A stretch of DNA of 64,000 nt from Oscillospiraceae bacterium (GCA_902802045.1 CADCKQ010000006.1:40912-104911), one strand, 5' to 3'. Positions 16,101 to 25,300 are shown, counted from the first letter of the stretch. Notes: generated from the sequence alone by a model not told the origin. Numbers and translations: made by a program.

Positions 16101-17128
16101 AGCTGCTCCCTGATATATTCAAGCTCCATAAGTTTGGCCTTCACCTGCTCAACATTGAGTATTTCTGTGTTGTTTGAATTAAACTCCGATAGCTTTGTAC
16201 GTTCCGTATTTCCGACAGTAAAATAATTATCATAATTCAAATCCCGCTTATCACACGGAACTCTGTAAAATCTTCCCATATCCACGGCTCTTGAGCATTC
16301 TTCATTGGTGAGAAGGGTTTCATACATTTTTTCACCGTGACGGACACCGATAACTTTAATATTATCTTCGCTTCCGCCAAAGAGCTGTGCAACAGCTTTG
16401 GCCTGAGTACCGATAGTACATGCCGGAGATTTCTGAACAAGAATATCTCCTGAAGTTCCGTGCTCAAAAGCGAAAAGGACAAGATCAACAGCTTCATCCA
16501 GAGACATTATGAATCTTGTCATATTCGGGTCAGTAACGGTTATCGGTTCACCTTTTTTTATCTGATCTATCCACAACGGGATAACGCTTCCTCTTGAACA
16601 CATTACATTGCCGTAACGCGTACAGCATATTTTTGTTCGTTCAGGGTCTACAGTTCTTGATTTGGCTACTACCACCTTTTCCATCATAGCCTTTGACGTT
16701 CCCATCGCGTTGACAGGATAAGCGGCTTTGTCCGTAGAAAGACAGATCACTGCTCTTACTCCGGCTTCTATAGCAGCTGAGAGGAGATTATCTGTCCCGA
16801 TGACATTGGTCCTGACGGCTTCCATCGGGAAAAATTCACATGACGGGACCTGTTTTAATGCCGCAGCATGAAATATATAGTCGACCCCGTATATTGCTCC
16901 TTTGATAGAGCTCAAGTCTCTGACATCGCCTATATAGAATTTAATTTTCTCCGCGTACTCCGGATACTTAAGCTGATACTCATGCCGCATATCATCCTGT
17001 TTTTTTTCATCTCTGGAGAATATTCGGATCTGACCAATATCTGTGGTCAGGAAACGCCTTAATACTGCATTTCCGAAACTCCCGGTGCCGCCTGTAATGA
17101 GAAGAGTTTTATCGGTAAACAGACCCAT
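16097..17128 (-). CDS. capE: UDP-GlcNAc 4,6-dehydratase/5-epimerase, CapE/WbjB-like
   Basis: A 343-residue extended short-chain dehydrogenase with the NAD-binding GGTGSFGNAVL, STDKAAYPVNAMGTSKAMME, where Met replaces the usual Tyr of the YxxxK motif as in CapE, and RFIMSLDEAVDLV. It starts UDP-L-FucNAc synthesis by 4,6-dehydration and C5 inversion of UDP-GlcNAc. It is the first gene of a leftward run through capF, capG, a DMT carrier, pyrH and frr. No glycosyltransferase using FucNAc lies beside it. Confidence 0.9.
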   Translation of the reverse strand: MGLFTDKTLLITGGTGSFGNAVLRRFLTTDIGQIRIFSRDEKKQDDMRHEYQLKYPEYAEKIKFYIGDVRDLSSIKGAIYGVDYIFHAAALKQVPSCEFFPMEAVRTNVIGTDNLLSAAIEAGVRAVICLSTDKAAYPVNAMGTSKAMMEKVVVAKSRTVDPERTKICCTRYGNVMCSRGSVIPLWIDQIKKGEPITVTDPNMTRFIMSLDEAVDLVLFAFEHGTSGDILVQKSPACTIGTQAKAVAQLFGGSEDNIKVIGVRHGEKMYETLLTNEECSRAVDMGRFYRVPCDKRDLNYDNYFTVGNTERTKLSEFNSNNTEILNVEQVKAKLMELEYIREQL

Positions 17129-17225
17129 CTCTTTTCATCCTTTCCAATTATGATCTCGTAAGATTATTCTCTGCCGAGTTTTCCTATAGATTCAGAATCA
17201 CCTGTATGCGCATAAAGGATTATAA

Positions 17226-18377
17226 TCAATATACTATCCTGAACAGCTCGGGCTTTGGCTTGAATTTAATGCCTGATATCAGTCCCGCTGCAGCAAATGA
17301 TGTAACCATTGACGATCCTCCATATGAGAAAAACGGGAGCGTGATTCCTATAACAGGTGTTATTCCAATACACATGCCGATATTAATAAACGACTGGAAG
17401 CAGAAAGATGCTGCAACGCCAAAACATATAAGCATATCAAATGTTCTCGTAGCCTGAAGCCCTACCTTGACGCAGTGAATAACAATTATTGCCAGAAGCA
17501 GAATAACCACAAGACAGCCTATCATTCCGAATTCTTCTCCGAATACAGAGAAGATAAAGTCTGTATGCTTTCCTGTAAAAGCTGTCGACTCCTGTGTGCG
17601 TAAGCCGTGCTCAGCAAAAATACCCGTAAGTCTTCCGGATGCAAGTGCCAATCTGCTCTGAGATGTCTGCCATGTGATGCCATACCCTTCAGGATCTATA
17701 GTCTTGTCATAAGGGGCAAGAAGTCTCTGCTGCTGATACGGCTTAAGAAAGAAACTCCAGAGAAGAGGTATCACTGCTGCTACTGCTGCTCCTGCTATAC
17801 CAAACCAATATAGTTTGACTCCCAGCATAAACAGCATAACCAGGAATATAAAAAGAAGGATAGACGCAGAGCCGAGATCTGCAGATACAAAAACGATGAG
17901 TCCGAAAACAACAATAAAATGTCCAGCCATCATAACTACAGACCGGAAACTGTTTATGTCGCCGTGCTCCTTGATAAAAGTCATTTGATATGCAGATATT
18001 ATGATATACAGCACCTTTATAACTTCAGACGGCTGGATACCTATTCCGGCAAATCTGATCCAAGCTTTGTTTCCTGTTCCGTCGTCCTGTCCGAAAAAAA
18101 CAAGCAATATGAGGAGGCCGACATTTATCACGCAAAGCCACTGCCAGTTTTCTCCAAGGATATCGGAATCTATAACTGTAAAGAGTACAAAGGCAGCAAC
18201 TCCGAGGAATATTGAGAAAATCTGAATAAAAATATATCTTCCAGGGCTTGTATAAGCTGAAACAGCACTGGAAATCATGACCGTACCCAAAATGGAAGAT
18301 ATAAGACAAACAACAAGCAGAAATACATCTGCCCGCTCAAAATATTTTCTTATATATGGCCGTATTTTCTTGAGCAT
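17226..18377 (-). CDS. rodA: RodA-type SEDS peptidoglycan polymerase
   Basis: A 383-residue polytopic protein of the FtsW/RodA/SpoVE family. It has about ten helices, the loop VFGEEFGMIGC, and the signature stretch QSFINIGMCIGITPVIGITLPFFSYGGSSM, given here by its ends: QSFINIG to FFSYGGSSM. The position, size and absence of division genes favour RodA, which polymerises glycan strands for elongation with a class B PBP. Its promoter overlaps that of tsaE back to back. The 97-base gap to capE shows no terminator. Confidence 0.85.
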   Translation of the reverse strand: MLKKIRPYIRKYFERADVFLLVVCLISSILGTVMISSAVSAYTSPGRYIFIQIFSIFLGVAAFVLFTVIDSDILGENWQWLCVINVGLLILLVFFGQDDGTGNKAWIRFAGIGIQPSEVIKVLYIIISAYQMTFIKEHGDINSFRSVVMMAGHFIVVFGLIVFVSADLGSASILLFIFLVMLFMLGVKLYWFGIAGAAVAAVIPLLWSFFLKPYQQQRLLAPYDKTIDPEGYGITWQTSQSRLALASGRLTGIFAEHGLRTQESTAFTGKHTDFIFSVFGEEFGMIGCLVVILLLAIIVIHCVKVGLQATRTFDMLICFGVAASFCFQSFINIGMCIGITPVIGITLPFFSYGGSSMVTSFAAAGLISGIKFKPKPELFRIVY

Positions 18378-18417
18378 GTGTTACCTTTCACAAAAATCCT
18401 ATATACATACAGAGCTG

Positions 18418-18446
18418 ATTTTAGCACATTTCCGCTCTTTACGCAA
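18418..18446 (-). promoter_or_regulatory. rodA promoter
   Basis: Minus-strand TTGCGT (18441-18446), 17-base spacer, TAAAAT (18418-18423). The -35 shares bases 18441-18443 with the -35 of the opposing tsaE promoter, so polymerase can hardly occupy both at once. Confidence 0.65.
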
Positions 18447-18466
18447 CGCAATAATTGGTTTATAAT
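18438..18466 (+). promoter_or_regulatory. tsaE operon promoter
   Basis: TTTACG (18438-18443), 17-base spacer, TATAAT (18461-18466). The predicted start is near 18473, which coincides with the ATG chosen for tsaE. Confidence 0.6.
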
Positions 18467-18472
18467 ATGCTC

Positions 18473-18898
18473 ATGTTTAAGGAATACAAAAGCAGAAACA
18501 CAGAGGAAACAGAAGCGCTTGGAGAGAGCTTTGCAAAAAGTCTGAGCCCCGGTGCTGTTGTTGCTCTTTATGGCGGACTCGGAGCAGGGAAAACCGCTTT
18601 TGTCAGAGGAATGGCAAGAGGGCTCGGGATTTCCTGCCGCGTCAGCAGCCCCACCTTCACTATAGTCAATGAGTACAAAGGCGAGCGAGAGCTTGCCCAT
18701 TTTGATATGTACCGGCTCAATTCTGCCGACGAGCTTTTTGACATCGGCTGGGAAGATTATCTTGCAAGCGGTGCAGTATGTGCTGTAGAATGGAGTGAAA
18801 ACGTAGAAGGCGCTTTTTGGGGAAATGAGATCAAGGTCGAGATAGAACGCCTGAGTGAAAATGAAAGAATAATACGCATATACGAGGCCAATATATGA
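18473..18898 (+). CDS. tsaE: tRNA threonylcarbamoyladenosine biosynthesis ATPase TsaE
   Basis: A 141-residue P-loop ATPase with GGLGAGKTAFVRG (Walker A), SSPTFTIVNEY and a Trp-Ser-Glu near the end. It drives the TsaB-TsaD-TsaE complex that makes t6A in tRNAs reading ANN codons. In-frame ATGs exist at 18455 and 18467, but 18455 lies upstream of the -10 box. The start at 18473 gives MFKEYKSRNTEE, the usual N-terminus. It has no ribosome binding site and falls at the predicted transcription start, so the mRNA may be leaderless. The stop overlaps tsaB as ATGA. Confidence 0.92.
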   Translation: MFKEYKSRNTEETEALGESFAKSLSPGAVVALYGGLGAGKTAFVRGMARGLGISCRVSSPTFTIVNEYKGERELAHFDMYRLNSADELFDIGWEDYLASGAVCAVEWSENVEGAFWGNEIKVEIERLSENERIIRIYEANI

Positions 18899-19599
18899 GG
18901 CTTTTATCATTTGAATCATCCGCTAAAACCGCTTCTGTCGCACTGACAAACGGCAACAGGCTCATAGCCCAATACACACAGTCCGGCGGGCTTACTCACA
19001 GTACGACTCTGCTTCCTATGGCAAAAACGCTTCTTTCCGATGCCGGTGTTTCCATTTCAGACGTTGACGCTTTTGCTGTCGCCTGCGGTCCGGGCTCTTT
19101 TACCGGTATACGAATAGGCATATCTACAGTCAAAGGTCTCGCTTTGGCGGCCAATAAGCCCTGTGCCGGAGTTTCCACATTAGAAGCCATGGCTTGGCAT
19201 GGAGTCAGTGCCAGCAGTTTTATATGTCCTGTCATGGACGCCAGACGGAATCAGGTTTACAATGCGCTGTTCCGTACAGATTGCGGAAAGCCTATTAGAA
19301 TCTGTAAAGACAGAGCTGTCTCTCTTGAAGAGCTCGCTTCAAATGTTAAAGCGCTCAGTGCTCCGGTTTTTATCGTCGGAGACGGAGCCGAGATCACTGC
19401 AGAGTATTTTGATATAAACGGAATTTCATATATTATGGCCCCGTACAATCTAAGGATGCAAAGCGCCTGGGGCGTTGCAATGGCTTCGCAGGATGCGAAA
19501 TTCGGAACCAGTCAGGAATTGCTGCCTGTCTATCTCAGGCTTTCACAGGCCGAGAGAGAAAGGCAGGCCGCCACCAATAAAAAGGAGAAAACAAAATGA
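18895..19599 (+). CDS. tsaB: tRNA threonylcarbamoyladenosine biosynthesis protein TsaB
   Basis: A 234-residue ASKHA-fold protein: [17 protein letters not shown] at the start, [19 protein letters not shown] in the middle, and [12 protein letters not shown]. It is the inactive Kae1-like scaffold that pairs with TsaD. tsaD is not in this window. It is coupled to tsaE and overlaps upp by four bases. Confidence 0.93.
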   Translation: MRLLSFESSAKTASVALTNGNRLIAQYTQSGGLTHSTTLLPMAKTLLSDAGVSISDVDAFAVACGPGSFTGIRIGISTVKGLALAANKPCAGVSTLEAMAWHGVSASSFICPVMDARRNQVYNALFRTDCGKPIRICKDRAVSLEELASNVKALSAPVFIVGDGAEITAEYFDINGISYIMAPYNLRMQSAWGVAMASQDAKFGTSQELLPVYLRLSQAERERQAATNKKEKTK

Positions 19600-20225
19600 G
19601 CAGAGTATGTGTATTCGATCATCCCCTTATCCAGCACAAACTGTCAATTATGAGAGACAAAAACACCAGCGTAAAAGAATTCAGAGAATTGGTCTCAGAA
19701 GTTGCTATGCTGATGTGCTATGAAGCGACCCGCGACCTTGTGACCGAGCCTGTTGATGTGGAAACTCCATGCGGGACTGCACACTGCAACAGAATTGCGG
19801 GCAAAAAAATAGTTATTGTTCCGATTTTAAGAGCGGGACTCGGTATGGTTGACGGTATGGTTAATATGATTCCGAGTGCAAAAGTCGGACACATCGGACT
19901 TTACAGAGATCCTGCTACGCTTGAGCCGGTCAAGTACTATTTCAAAATGCCTCCTGATGTCTCCGAGAGAGATGCCATCGTTGTTGACCCCATGCTGGCA
20001 ACAGGCGGAAGCGCCAGCGCAGCCATAAGCTTTCTCAAAGACGCCGGTGTAAAACGCATTAAGCTTATGAGCATTATAGGAGCTCCTGAAGGTATCGCCA
20101 GAATGCAGAAGGATCACCCGGATGTTGATATCTATGTTGCTGCTGAGGACGACCATCTGAATGAAATCGGATATATAGTTCCCGGACTCGGAGATGCAGG
20201 AGACCGTATCTTCGGAACAAAATAA
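19596..20225 (+). CDS. upp: Uracil phosphoribosyltransferase
   Basis: A 209-residue PRTase with the start [17 protein letters not shown], the PRPP-binding [16 protein letters not shown] and [10 protein letters not shown]. It salvages uracil to UMP. The ATG overlaps the tsaB stop (ATGA), and its TAA overlaps the start of the glycosyltransferase gene (TAATG), so the four genes form one tightly coupled operon. upp next to tsaE/tsaB is an unusual pairing but probably has no special meaning. Confidence 0.96.
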   Translation: MSRVCVFDHPLIQHKLSIMRDKNTSVKEFRELVSEVAMLMCYEATRDLVTEPVDVETPCGTAHCNRIAGKKIVIVPILRAGLGMVDGMVNMIPSAKVGHIGLYRDPATLEPVKYYFKMPPDVSERDAIVVDPMLATGGSASAAISFLKDAGVKRIKLMSIIGAPEGIARMQKDHPDVDIYVAAEDDHLNEIGYIVPGLGDAGDRIFGTK

Positions 20226-21175
20226 TGTCTCCCGTTTTATATCTTGTTATTCCATGTTATAACGAGGAAGCCGTTCTCCCGGTCACCGCAGGTATTTTTC
20301 GGGAGAAGCTTTTATCATTGATCCAAACAGGATCAATATCCGAAAAAAGCCGTGCCGTGTTTATTAACGACGGCTCTTCGGACAGTACCTGGAGTATAAT
20401 CAGAGATCTCTCCAAGAACGACGAGATCTTTGAAGGTATTTCACTTTCAAGAAACCGCGGTCACCAAAATGCTCTGTTGGCCGGGCTGATGACTGTTAAG
20501 GACAGATGCGATATTACAATCAGTTTAGACTGTGACGGACAGGATGATATCTGCGCAGTTGATGAGATGGTTGCCGCATACAATGATGAGGGATGTGAGA
20601 TAGTTTATGGCATACGTGGGAGCCGTAAGAGCGACTCTTTTTTCAAAAGATTCAGCGCTGAGAGCTTCTACAGGCTTTTGAATTCAATGGGTGCCGAGGT
20701 CAAATTCAACCACGCAGATTACCGCCTTATCAGCAGCAGGGCTTTGGATGAACTTGAAAAATATGGGGAAGTTAACCTATATTTAAGAGGACTTGTTCCG
20801 ATGCTCGGGTTCAAATCAAAAGATGTATTCTATGAAAGGCATGAACGTATTGCCGGTGAAAGTCACTACCCTCTCGGTAAAATGTTGGCTTTAGCTTTTA
20901 ACGGAATAACTTCACTGACGGTAAAACCAATAAGGCTCATCACCGGTTTCGGCTTTGCGGTTTCATTTCTGAGTTTCATAGCCATCATTTGGGCTGTTAT
21001 CCGTGCTCTTACCGGGCACACGGTAGCCGGTTGGGCCAGCATGACATGTATTATCTGTTTCTTTTGCGGAATAATACTCTTGAGCCTTGGCGTTATTGGC
21101 GAATATATCGGAAAGATCTATCTTGAGACAAAACGAAGGCCTCGATACATAATAGAAGAAAGCACTCTGGATTGA
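20225..21175 (+). CDS. Family 2 glycosyltransferase, GtrB/DPM1-like, with two membrane helices
   Basis: A 316-residue enzyme. Residues 1-230 are a GT-A domain with PCYNEEAVLPVTAG, NDGSSDSTW and the DxD-like SLDCDGQDD; two C-terminal helices (about 240-265 and 270-295) anchor it to the membrane. Such proteins move glucose or another sugar from a nucleotide to undecaprenyl phosphate for surface decoration. It ends the tsaE operon, and its stop codon lies in the loop of the terminator hairpin. The sugar is not predictable. Confidence 0.85.
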   Translation: MSPVLYLVIPCYNEEAVLPVTAGIFREKLLSLIQTGSISEKSRAVFINDGSSDSTWSIIRDLSKNDEIFEGISLSRNRGHQNALLAGLMTVKDRCDITISLDCDGQDDICAVDEMVAAYNDEGCEIVYGIRGSRKSDSFFKRFSAESFYRLLNSMGAEVKFNHADYRLISSRALDELEKYGEVNLYLRGLVPMLGFKSKDVFYERHERIAGESHYPLGKMLALAFNGITSLTVKPIRLITGFGFAVSFLSFIAIIWAVIRALTGHTVAGWASMTCIICFFCGIILLSLGVIGEYIGKIYLETKRRPRYIIEESTLD

Positions 21176-21192
21176 CCAGAGTGCTTTCTTTT
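21159..21192. terminator. Bidirectional Rho-independent terminator
   Basis: AAAGCACTCTGG (21159-21170), a five-base loop, and CCAGAGTGCTTT (21176-21187) form a 12-base perfect stem with T-rich flanks on both strands. It separates the convergent glycosyltransferase and FakA-like genes; the glycosyltransferase TGA is in the loop. Confidence 0.85.
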
Positions 21193-21208
21193 ACAATAAT
21201 CAGAGTTA

Positions 21209-21460
21209 TCAGCCCTTAAGGCCCCTCTCCTGCCTGACCATATCCTCTACGACAATATCATATATCTCTCCGAGGGATCTGCAGTACTCAAGAACTTTCC
21301 ACGGTTCATTCGTGTGATAATGGATCTTGATCAGTTCTTCATCTCCAACCGCAAGGAGGCAGTCTCCTTTAAAGTTTTCGACAAAATAATCGTTGATCTC
21401 ATCTTCATCGAGGTTTTCTCCTTCGATAAGCAGCTGTGTATCGTATCTGTACTCTAGCAT
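21209..21460 (-). CDS. Stand-alone FakA C-terminal/DegV-like mini protein
   Basis: An 83-residue acidic protein. It resembles the C-terminal segment of the DAK2/DegV-type protein FakA (YloV): YDTQLLIEGENLDEDEINDYF, then GDCLLAVGDEELIKIHYHTNEPWKVLEYC and GEIYDIVVEDM. In FakA this segment belongs to the part that meets the fatty-acid carrier FakB. Here it stands alone, without the ATP-binding domain, as the last gene of the cell-wall operon, 24 bases after the NlpC/P60 gene. Whether it works with a separate FakA or is a regulator is unknown. Confidence 0.7.
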   Translation of the reverse strand: MLEYRYDTQLLIEGENLDEDEINDYFVENFKGDCLLAVGDEELIKIHYHTNEPWKVLEYCRSLGEIYDIVVEDMVRQERGLKG

Positions 21461-21484
21461 TTTTACTCTTCTTTCATAATTTTG

Positions 21485-22672
21485 TTATTCTGAAGTTACT
21501 CTTCTTGCGCCATAGAAGCGATCCTTATATGAACCGGTCAGTTCGGTGATAATGACTCCTGTTGTTGAGGAGGATGAATGGATGAACTTTCCATCCCCTA
21601 TATATATTCCTGTATGACTGATGTATGAACCTCCGGCGGTAGTTGTGAAAAGCAGAATGTCTCCCGGCTGGATGTCTTCAAATATAATACCTGTCCCGTT
21701 TTTGGCCATATCATTCGCGGTTCTGTATATCCCATACCCGAAATGATTAAAGCAGTAATATACAAAGCCGCTGCAGTCAAAACCGATGGCAGGATCTTGC
21801 CCGCCCCAACAGTATTTGGAACCGTTTAAGGAAAGAGCAAAATTTGCAATCTCTCTGCCTCCGGCATTTCCAGCGCTTCCGACATACACAGGATTGTCAA
21901 ATGTGATAAGATCGCTGAAAACAAAACCTTCTGCTCCGTCAATGAGACATTTTGTCCAATTGGCAGCTGTTCCGGTAACAACTATCTCTTTGCCGGTGTT
22001 GTATTCTGAGATTATGCCTTCAACAGTGGAAGGTCCTTTTCTGAATCTTACAGAAGTGCCTTTTATATATGCGGTTTTACCATTAACTCCGGAAACAACA
22101 TTTATTTCTTCAGATACAGTATTCTGCCCGGTGGCAGAGGACGTCCCGGACTGTGGAGACTTGGAAGACATCTGGTCCGGTTCAGCCGGCTTTTCATCAG
22201 GGACTATGTATTGGGCCAGGATCCACCCCGTCATATTTCCTATCTTTACCCGGTACCAGCCGTCGAGTTCGTCAAGTATCGTAAGCTCCGTCCCTGTATT
22301 GTACTCGGCAATAATGTCGCTCTGGACTGTAGGGCCGTTCCTAAGGCGGATATAGAGGCCGTCGATTACTCCCCTCCTGATGTTCTGAAGATCGCCTTCT
22401 CCGGCTGAACTGATCTTGACAAACTGTGAGTACACATATCCGGTATTCCCACCCTGTGAGATCTGATACCAGTCGCTGTCAGACATGTCCAAGATGGTGA
22501 CCTCAGTTCCTTTTGAAAGAAACCTGATTACATCACTATCTGTTCCGGGAGCATTCCTGAACTGAACATCAGAACCGGATATAAATCCTTTGGTATCGGC
22601 ACTTGAAACTGTTGAGAAAGTTGAAACAGCAAGCAATACAGCAAGTAATGCAGCTGCCAGTCGCTTCGGCAT
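21485..22672 (-). CDS. Secreted cell-wall hydrolase, three SH3b domains plus NlpC/P60
   Basis: A 395-residue exported protein. It starts with a signal peptide (MPKRLAAALLAVLLAVSTFS, cleavage near SSADT). Three bacterial SH3 repeats follow at about 30-90, 100-165 and 195-260, the last two divided by a Ser/Gln/Thr linker. The NlpC/P60 peptidase occupies about 272-395, with the catalytic Cys in IGFDCSGFVYYC and the His in YISHTGIYIGDGKFIHSS. It should cut within stem peptides (often D-Glu to diamino acid). The operon with PBP1A points to wall remodelling. Confidence 0.9.
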   Translation of the reverse strand: MPKRLAAALLAVLLAVSTFSTVSSADTKGFISGSDVQFRNAPGTDSDVIRFLSKGTEVTILDMSDSDWYQISQGGNTGYVYSQFVKISSAGEGDLQNIRRGVIDGLYIRLRNGPTVQSDIIAEYNTGTELTILDELDGWYRVKIGNMTGWILAQYIVPDEKPAEPDQMSSKSPQSGTSSATGQNTVSEEINVVSGVNGKTAYIKGTSVRFRKGPSTVEGIISEYNTGKEIVVTGTAANWTKCLIDGAEGFVFSDLITFDNPVYVGSAGNAGGREIANFALSLNGSKYCWGGQDPAIGFDCSGFVYYCFNHFGYGIYRTANDMAKNGTGIIFEDIQPGDILLFTTTAGGSYISHTGIYIGDGKFIHSSSSTTGVIITELTGSYKDRFYGARRVTSE

Positions 22673-22677
22673 TGCTC

Positions 22678-22959
22678 TTATCTGTCCGCCAAGGCTCGCT
22701 CCAGCCAGATAGCTCCGACATCCATAGCCTGGTAAAGGCCGTTTTTCTCACTGGACTTTACTATTCTGTCTCTTGACCTGACGTTCGGGTCTGTACGCTG
22801 AAGCTGGACGAATACCTTTGAAGCCACATCCAGATCACCGACTTTCTTTGTCTCGCTTATCTGAATAAAGATAATATACGGGTCCTGCATACTGCCGTAA
22901 TAAATGATATTATCCTTCCTCATAAGAGGACGGCCCTTGTACATCAATGTTTTTCCCAT
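22678..22959 (-). CDS. Small conserved-looking protein of unknown function
   Basis: A 93-residue soluble protein starting MGKTLMYKGRPLMRKDNIIY; the ATG has a GGAGG site seven bases upstream, and the frame ends 6 bases before the NlpC/P60 gene. It has no signal peptide or membrane segment, is mixed-charge, and contains repeated beta-like stretches (IIYYGSMQDPYIIFIQI, DVASKVFVQLQRTD). I do not recognise a family. Its place between the PBP1A and wall-hydrolase genes, with only 13 and 5 intergenic bases, says it is a real, co-translated gene. Confidence 0.7.
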   Translation of the reverse strand: MGKTLMYKGRPLMRKDNIIYYGSMQDPYIIFIQISETKKVGDLDVASKVFVQLQRTDPNVRSRDRIVKSSEKNGLYQAMDVGAIWLERALADR

Positions 22960-22972
22960 GTTTACCTCCGCT

Positions 22973-25171
22973 CTATCCGTAATACTGGCTGTAGTCATCC
23001 TGTACCGGATAATAATTGTTGTTATCTGCCTGGTTTTGCAGCGCTTCACGCTCCTGCCTTGCGGCTTCCGCCCACTCTTCTGCCCAGTTTCCGAACACTT
23101 TTGTATCAGGCTCGAGAAGTGGATATGTAAAGCTCCGATACTCAAGGCCTTTGTGAATGGGCGCCATCACTCTGTTGAAGATATATGCTGCCGGATTTCC
23201 GGAAAAATACATATGCTCAGGTATATCGTAACCCGTCCAAACCGCGCATGAGTAATATGGCGTGACTCCGACGAACCAACGGTCCTGATTATCTCCGGAT
23301 GTCCCCGTTTTGCCCGCAACCGGTACACTTCCCAGATAGGCTTCGGTACCGGTTCCGGAATTAACAACTCTCTCCAGCATGTATGTCATGACATGCGCCG
23401 TATTGTCACTGAATGCTTTTATGGTCCTGGGCTCATTGTCTATAATCACATTGCCGGCAGAGTCGGTGACTCTTGTGTAAGCTCTGGAGTATGTAAAAGT
23501 ACCGTCATTTACAAAAGAGGAAAATGCCGCCGCCATCTCTCTTACAGTAATGCCGTTCGTAAGCTGCCCGACAGAGAGCGGCGCATATGAACAGTCATCA
23601 GGCACAAGACTGGTCACGCCGAGTTTGTTTATCAGAAAGTTATATGAGACCTCAGGCGTCAGCTTATCGAGGATCTGGGCAGAAACAGTATTAAGCGACC
23701 ATTTCAGCGCATCCTGAACCATTATGATGCCTGAATTGGAGTAGTCATCATTATGAGGATACCATGTAGTTCCAGAGAGATGGATATTTGCAGCGTCATT
23801 TACGTACGTGTACGGAGTGATTATGCCGTATTCAGTAGCAGGCCCGTAAACAGAAATAGGCTTAATCGAAGAACCGGGCGGTCTTTTTGTATCCACGGCG
23901 CGATTCAGGATAAAATTTGCATCTTTCTCTCCGAGGCCGCCGGAGAGGCCTTTTATTTCTCCTGTATACGGATCCATGATAACGATTCCGCTCTGCATGT
24001 CCTGTGCATCTTTCCTGTCTGCACCGGGGACCGAACTTATATCATTATACACAGCATCTATAGCAGCCTGGATGGTCTCATCATAACAGCTGTAAATCTG
24101 ATATCCGGCGTTGTAGAGGAGATTTCTTGCTGAAGTCCTGTTTATTCCCTTTATATCCACCAGGTCGTTTATAACATCACTAATAACGACCTCAACATAA
24201 TACGAATAAATCTCCTGTGAATAATCCTCTTCAGGAGTACGTACAAACACAAGTTCTTCATCACATGCATTTCTGTACTCTTCTGCCGTGATATAGCCCT
24301 GTTCATACATCTCATGAAGGATCGTTTCCTGGCGGTTCTTGTTGTTTTCCAGCGAGTAGAAGGGGTCATAGTAAGTCGGTTTGTTGGTTATTCCGACAAT
24401 GGCCGCACACTCTGCGAGAGACAGATCCTGCACATCTTTACCAAAATATGTCTTGGCGGCTGTCTGAACACCATAGCATCCCTCACCGAAGTATACGGCA
24501 TTTAAATACCACTCTATGATCTCCTGCTTATCATACAGTTTCTCCAACTCAAGTGCGCCGAAGATCTCCATCAGCTTTCTTCTGACCGTAATGTCATCTT
24601 TTCCGGTGATGTTCTTGATAAGCTGCTGGGTTATTGTAGACCCCCCAAAGCTGTTCTCCATCGTGAGAAACATCTCCACAAAAGCTCCGGCAGTCCTGTA
24701 CCAGTCCACGCCTTTATGCTCATAGAATCTTTTGTCCTCTATGGCCACCAGCGCCTGCTCCATATATTTAGGTATATCCTCATATGAGACCCAGATCCTG
24801 TTTTCAGAGCCTTTAAGATTCACGAGCTCCTTCCACTGACCCGTGGGGTCTTCATACCAGATGGTACTCGACTCATTCAGCTTCTGTTCCTCAAGAGTCA
24901 GATCGAAGGTCGGAGTAAGGCAGGTCTTTACATAGACAGAGAATATACCTACAAACAGGGTCGACGTCGCAAGTATTATGAGGAGCACTGTCCCCACAGC
25001 TTTCAGAATGCCCAGGACAACGCTCTCAGCAGTATTCACAGCAGCTGTTGCTGCTTTTCCGGCAACATGTTTTACAGCCTTTGCTTTTTTTGCGCGTCGG
25101 ATCTTACGCTCGGCCTTTTCCACCGGAGTAAGTCCTTCTTTCTTCTGTAAATCTCCGCTGATCCCGAACAC
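22973..25171 (-). CDS. Class A penicillin-binding protein (PBP1A type)
   Basis: A 732-residue bifunctional peptidoglycan synthase. A basic cytoplasmic N-terminus (RKIRRAKKAKAVKH) is followed by one membrane helix at about 57-80. The glycosyltransferase 51 domain shows EDKRFYEHKGVDW and GGSTITQQLIKN; the transpeptidase domain shows GSSIKPI (catalytic Ser), SLNTVSAQ and KTGTSGDNQDRWFVG. It polymerises and cross-links glycan strands outside the membrane. The frame opens with GTG at 25171 directly after AGGAG, which is too close to serve as its own site; the true start may be the GTG at codon 17 (VEKAERKIRR), preceded by GAAGGA. Confidence 0.93.
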   Translation of the reverse strand: MFGISGDLQKKEGLTPVEKAERKIRRAKKAKAVKHVAGKAATAAVNTAESVVLGILKAVGTVLLIILATSTLFVGIFSVYVKTCLTPTFDLTLEEQKLNESSTIWYEDPTGQWKELVNLKGSENRIWVSYEDIPKYMEQALVAIEDKRFYEHKGVDWYRTAGAFVEMFLTMENSFGGSTITQQLIKNITGKDDITVRRKLMEIFGALELEKLYDKQEIIEWYLNAVYFGEGCYGVQTAAKTYFGKDVQDLSLAECAAIVGITNKPTYYDPFYSLENNKNRQETILHEMYEQGYITAEEYRNACDEELVFVRTPEEDYSQEIYSYYVEVVISDVINDLVDIKGINRTSARNLLYNAGYQIYSCYDETIQAAIDAVYNDISSVPGADRKDAQDMQSGIVIMDPYTGEIKGLSGGLGEKDANFILNRAVDTKRPPGSSIKPISVYGPATEYGIITPYTYVNDAANIHLSGTTWYPHNDDYSNSGIIMVQDALKWSLNTVSAQILDKLTPEVSYNFLINKLGVTSLVPDDCSYAPLSVGQLTNGITVREMAAAFSSFVNDGTFTYSRAYTRVTDSAGNVIIDNEPRTIKAFSDNTAHVMTYMLERVVNSGTGTEAYLGSVPVAGKTGTSGDNQDRWFVGVTPYYSCAVWTGYDIPEHMYFSGNPAAYIFNRVMAPIHKGLEYRSFTYPLLEPDTKVFGNWAEEWAEAARQEREALQNQADNNNYYPVQDDYSQYYG

Positions 25172-25300
25172 CTCCTGTCTGAAAAAATCAGCCTGAATTA
25201 CTGCGATTTTATTATTATATCATACAAATCCGATTTTGGATAGCACTTGCATATTTGTTTGTATTGGTTTATATTTTACTAAAGAAACGGAGGCAGAAAA

